DNA from: Gammaproteobacteria bacterium
Lineage (GTDB): Bacteria > Pseudomonadota > Gammaproteobacteria > Methylococcales > UBA2780
NCBI GenBank assembly: GCA_003646305.1
Contig: QNFJ01000080.1
Span: forward strand, 1-8,698
Length of the DNA stretch: 8,698 nucleotides
Direction of reading: 5' to 3'
Positions 7,349-8,698 of this stretch are shown here, piece by piece. The translations under genes were made by a program, and so were the position numbers. Each line of letters starts with the position of its first letter. Positions within the stretch are counted from its first letter, which is position 1. The notes beneath the pieces were generated by a model, which ran no database searches, had not been told where the DNA came from, and was given only the letters and a program-made list of their open reading frames with translations.

Positions 7349-7414
7349 GTATCACCCCTAAATTATGCTTTTTTACGTCAAGGTTAGCGTCAGCAATCTA
7401 GCCCCATAACGAAG

Positions 7415-7470
7415 GGCTAAATATACTCGGCTAAATTAACGGAAAGGTTGCAGTTAGACTGCGGCTAAAA
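7415..7470. repeat. GGCTAAA direct repeats and small hairpin between rpmE and gltA
   Basis: GGCTAAAT occurs at 7415-7422 and again at 7429-7436, with GGCTAAAA at 7463-7470. Between the last two, GCAGT-TAG-ACTGC (7450-7462) forms a hairpin that wobble pairs can extend to 7446-7466. On the minus strand this hairpin lies downstream of rpmE and is followed only by a TTT run, so it would be a weak terminator at best. The repeats could equally be control sites for gltA. Confidence 0.3.
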
Positions 7471-7493
7471 AATGGCCTAATTCTGGTCGGCTG

Positions 7494-7700
7494 CTAGCCT
7501 TTTTTCGCGTATTTCTTACGGAACTTGTCAACACGGCCTGCCGTATCAACAATTTTTTGTTTACCCGTGTAGAACGGATGGCACTCAGAACAAACTTCAA
7601 CGCTTAAATCTTTACCCAACGTTGAACCGGTTTCAAAACTATTACCACAACCACATGTAACTGTGATTGCCTTATATTCAGGGTGAATTTCTTCTCTCAT
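7494..7700 (-). CDS. rpmE: 50S ribosomal protein bL31 (zinc-binding form)
   Basis: bL31 is a small protein of the large ribosomal subunit that forms a bridge to the 30S head. The 68 residues carry the zinc ribbon typical of the C+ form: Cys16-x-Cys18 in VTCGCGN and Cys37-x-x-Cys40 in EVCSECHPF, followed by FYTGKQ and a basic C-terminal GRVDKFRKKY. The numbering coincides with E. coli bL31. I chose ATG at 7700 because family similarity starts at MREEIHPEY; an in-frame TTG at 7742 would add 14 residues with no counterpart in the family. The ribosome-binding site is weak (an AGAGA run directly upstream). A promoter at 7764-7792 predicts a leader of about 57 bases. The usual E. coli neighbour priA is absent. 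The cysteine-containing form implies growth under zinc sufficiency; no cysteine-free paralogue is seen here. Confidence 0.97.
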   Translation of the reverse strand: MREEIHPEYKAITVTCGCGNSFETGSTLGKDLSVEVCSECHPFYTGKQKIVDTAGRVDKFRKKYAKKG

Positions 7701-7763
7701 TTCTCTGTGACTCACAAACTTGATAAGTAGATCTTTTAGCAAACAAGCTAAACGGAACCGGAA

Positions 7764-7792
7764 ATTTTACATAAATAGGCAGGGTTTCGCAA
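7764..7792 (-). promoter_or_regulatory. sigma-70-type promoter of rpmE
   Basis: On the minus strand TTGCGA (7792-7787) and TAAAAT (7769-7764) are exactly 17 bp apart, with a TG directly before the -10. This is the best promoter match in the window. It would start RNA near 7757, leaving a leader of about 57 bases before the rpmE ATG. Confidence 0.6.
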
Positions 7793-8076
7793 GGTACTGG
7801 TTCTGCTTAGGTTAACAATTGCATGGGCAACCAAAATCAGAAGTACATTCTTTTGTTCGAAATTTATATTTCCTCTTTACGAATAAACGGGGTATGAAAT
7901 GGGGGTAAGAATGAGTCATAACGAATTTGACAGGTTGCCGATTATTCAATGTGCTGCTTCATTAACAGACTAAATTATAAGGCAATCTGGATTTAACTAG
8001 CTATCGGTAATCGCCATGTTAATGGTCTTTTTCCTGGGCAACACTTTGAGCTGGAGTTGTAAAGCCTGTGCGGCAA
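7793..8076. other. Non-coding gap without a recognised gene
   Basis: The space between the rpmE promoter and the rhodanese promoter holds no ORF I recognise on either strand. Two tiny plus-strand ORFs start here: 7911-7973 (20 codons, a GGGGG run just before the ATG) and 8016-8105 (29 codons, a hydrophobic start then CKAC and one more Cys). Neither has other support. No long repeat, tRNA or convincing terminator hairpin was found. Confidence 0.5.
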
Positions 8077-8106
8077 TTGTCTTGTATTGTAAAAACGAGG
8101 GATAAT
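8077..8106 (+). promoter_or_regulatory. Candidate promoter of the rhodanese-dtd operon
   Basis: TTGTCT (8077-8082) and GATAAT (8101-8106) are spaced 18 bp apart. Transcription would start near 8113, about 19 bases before the rhodanese ATG. That short leader fits the absence of a visible ribosome-binding site. Confidence 0.45.
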
Positions 8107-8131
8107 CGGGCCTTTTATCGACCTCAACCTT

Positions 8132-8461
8132 ATGAAGATGAAACAGATTTCTCCCGTATCGTTACAAGAGTGGCTCGAGGATGAAAGCCGGCCAAACCCC
8201 GTTTTGCTGGATGTTCGTGAGACCACCGAGTATCAGATTTGCAAGATCGAGGGGAGTCTATTGATGCCGATGCATTTGATTCCATTGAGAATAGCTGAGT
8301 TATCCAGCGAGGCCGAGATCATCACGATTTGTCATCATGGCATGCGTAGTGGGCAGGTTGCCCAATATCTTATCCAAAATGGTTTTGATAACATACTGAA
8401 CCTTCAAGGGGGTGTTGATTATTGGGCTCTAACGGTTGATAAGTCGATGCGAAGGTATTAA
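8132..8461 (+). CDS. Single-domain rhodanese-like sulfurtransferase
   Basis: Rhodaneses carry sulfur as a persulfide on a cysteine and pass it to cyanide, thiols or partner proteins; the physiological partner of this one is unknown. The 109 residues form one complete domain. LLDVRETTEY (25-34) is the conserved entry strand and CDC25-like arginine region, and LMPMHLIPLRI (44-54) follows. The active-site loop CHHGMRS (67-73) has catalytic Cys67, and NLQGGVDYWA (90-99) is the conserved C-terminal motif. No signal peptide is seen, so it should be cytoplasmic. The ATG at 8132 is chosen because no other start codon is available before an upstream in-frame stop at 8090; a second ATG two codons later (8138) is an alternative. 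The TAA stop overlaps the ATG of the next ORF by one base, which places it first in an operon ending in dtd. Confidence 0.93.
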   Translation: MKMKQISPVSLQEWLEDESRPNPVLLDVRETTEYQICKIEGSLLMPMHLIPLRIAELSSEAEIITICHHGMRSGQVAQYLIQNGFDNILNLQGGVDYWALTVDKSMRRY

Positions 8462-8625
8462 TGGAACCGCTAAAAGATTATTGCACTCGCAACTATAGCG
8501 TTATAAATCGACTCAAAATGCTCCGTTACCCATGTAAAGTCCATGTGCTCGAAAGTTCCCCGGGTGCGCCAGGGTTATGGCCTGCTTTTGCTTCATTCAT
8601 GGTGTTTTTCAGAGATTCCAAATGA
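8461..8625 (+). CDS. Unrecognised 54-residue ORF coupled to rhodanese and dtd
   Basis: I do not recognise this protein. Support is positional. The ATG shares its A with the rhodanese TAA stop (TAATG), a GAAGG ribosome-binding site sits five bases upstream (8451-8455), and its TGA stop overlaps the dtd start as ATGA. Such overlaps at both ends are typical of translationally coupled genes. The N-terminal half is basic and polar with Cys8 and Cys25 and a KMLRYPCKVHV segment; a Gly/Pro-rich stretch (SSPGAPG) follows, then a hydrophobic FASFMVFF run near the end. It is too short for a membrane protein of known type. It might be a remnant of a longer gene, since pip (prolyl iminopeptidase) sits before dtd in some relatives, but I see no pip motif. 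It could also be a chance ORF that only keeps ribosomes moving toward dtd. Confidence 0.45.
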   Translation: MEPLKDYCTRNYSVINRLKMLRYPCKVHVLESSPGAPGLWPAFASFMVFFRDSK

Positions 8626-8698
8626 TTTCGGTTATTCAGAGGGTCGCTTCGGCAGAAGTTATTGTGGGCGGAGAGTCGATTGGCAAGATTGAACGTGG
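8622..8698 (+). CDS. dtd: D-aminoacyl-tRNA deacylase, 5' fragment cut by the window edge
   Basis: Dtd hydrolyses D-aminoacyl-tRNAs (such as D-Tyr-tRNA) and mischarged glycyl-tRNA, protecting translation in the cytoplasm. Only 25 full codons are visible. MISVIQRVASAEVIVGGE followed by IGKIERG matches the highly characteristic Dtd N-terminus (E. coli begins MIALIQRVTRASVTVEGE), with the IQRV motif at residues 5-8. The full protein should be about 145 residues and so most of it, including the SQ and GP catalytic motifs, lies outside the window. The ATG overlaps the TGA of the preceding ORF, and the ribosome-binding site is weak (AGAGA about six bases upstream), so translation is probably coupled. 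Confidence 0.9.
   Translation, partial: MISVIQRVASAEVIVGGESIGKIER

Noticed and set aside
7691..7704. Third copy of the CACAGAG repeat upstream of rpmE
   Set aside because: Only about ten bases resemble the repeat, without 9-base periodicity; likely coincidence.
7701..7742. TTG-started N-terminal extension of bL31
   Set aside because: bL31 proteins begin at the MREEIHP-like position; the extra 14 residues would be unprecedented.
7993..8226. Minus-strand 77-codon ORF over the rhodanese 5' end
   Set aside because: It is antisense to the conserved rhodanese N-terminus and its promoter, with no recognisable motif.

Overview
The window looks like chromosomal DNA of a gammaproteobacterium of moderate GC content, probably free-living and aerobic. 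This rests on the protein families: an Lgt close to the enterobacterial form, a DUF3683-type FAD/Fe-S oxidase, a type II citrate synthase, a zinc-binding bL31, a single-domain rhodanese and the start of Dtd. The genus cannot be fixed from the sequence. A Methylophaga/Cycloclasticus/Thiotrichales-like relative is a guess. There is no phage, transposase, CRISPR array, tRNA or rRNA.

Layout, left to right. Bases 1-182 are non-coding and carry two inverted copies of a 9-bp-periodic CAC-rich repeat. lgt (lipoprotein diacylglyceryl transferase) follows on the minus strand. Divergent from it, on the plus strand, is a 1288-residue FAD- and Fe-S-containing oxidoreductase that fuses a dehydrogenase half to a GlcF/HdrB-like electron-transfer half. 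Convergent with that gene is a GTG-started XRE-family regulator with a C-terminal cupin domain. The 183-bp gap upstream of the regulator holds palindromes, direct repeats and a promoter-like stretch. It drives a divergent 58-codon gene for a small His/Cys/acid-rich protein that I do not recognise. An 18-bp-stem bidirectional terminator separates this gene from gltA (citrate synthase, minus strand). Upstream of gltA on the same strand lies rpmE (ribosomal protein bL31), which has its own good sigma-70-like promoter.

After a gap of about 390 bp without a convincing gene, a compact plus-strand operon begins: a rhodanese, then an unrecognised 54-residue ORF joined to both neighbours by overlapping stop and start codons, then dtd (D-aminoacyl-tRNA deacylase), which is cut by the window edge.

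Most of the window is conserved housekeeping: lipoprotein maturation, TCA-cycle entry, ribosome, and quality control of aminoacyl-tRNA. The least explained parts are (i) the XRE-cupin regulator with its divergent microprotein gene and candidate operators, possibly linked to the neighbouring 2-hydroxyacid-type dehydrogenase, (ii) the coupled 54-residue ORF before dtd, and (iii) the inverted CAC-repeat pair after lgt.
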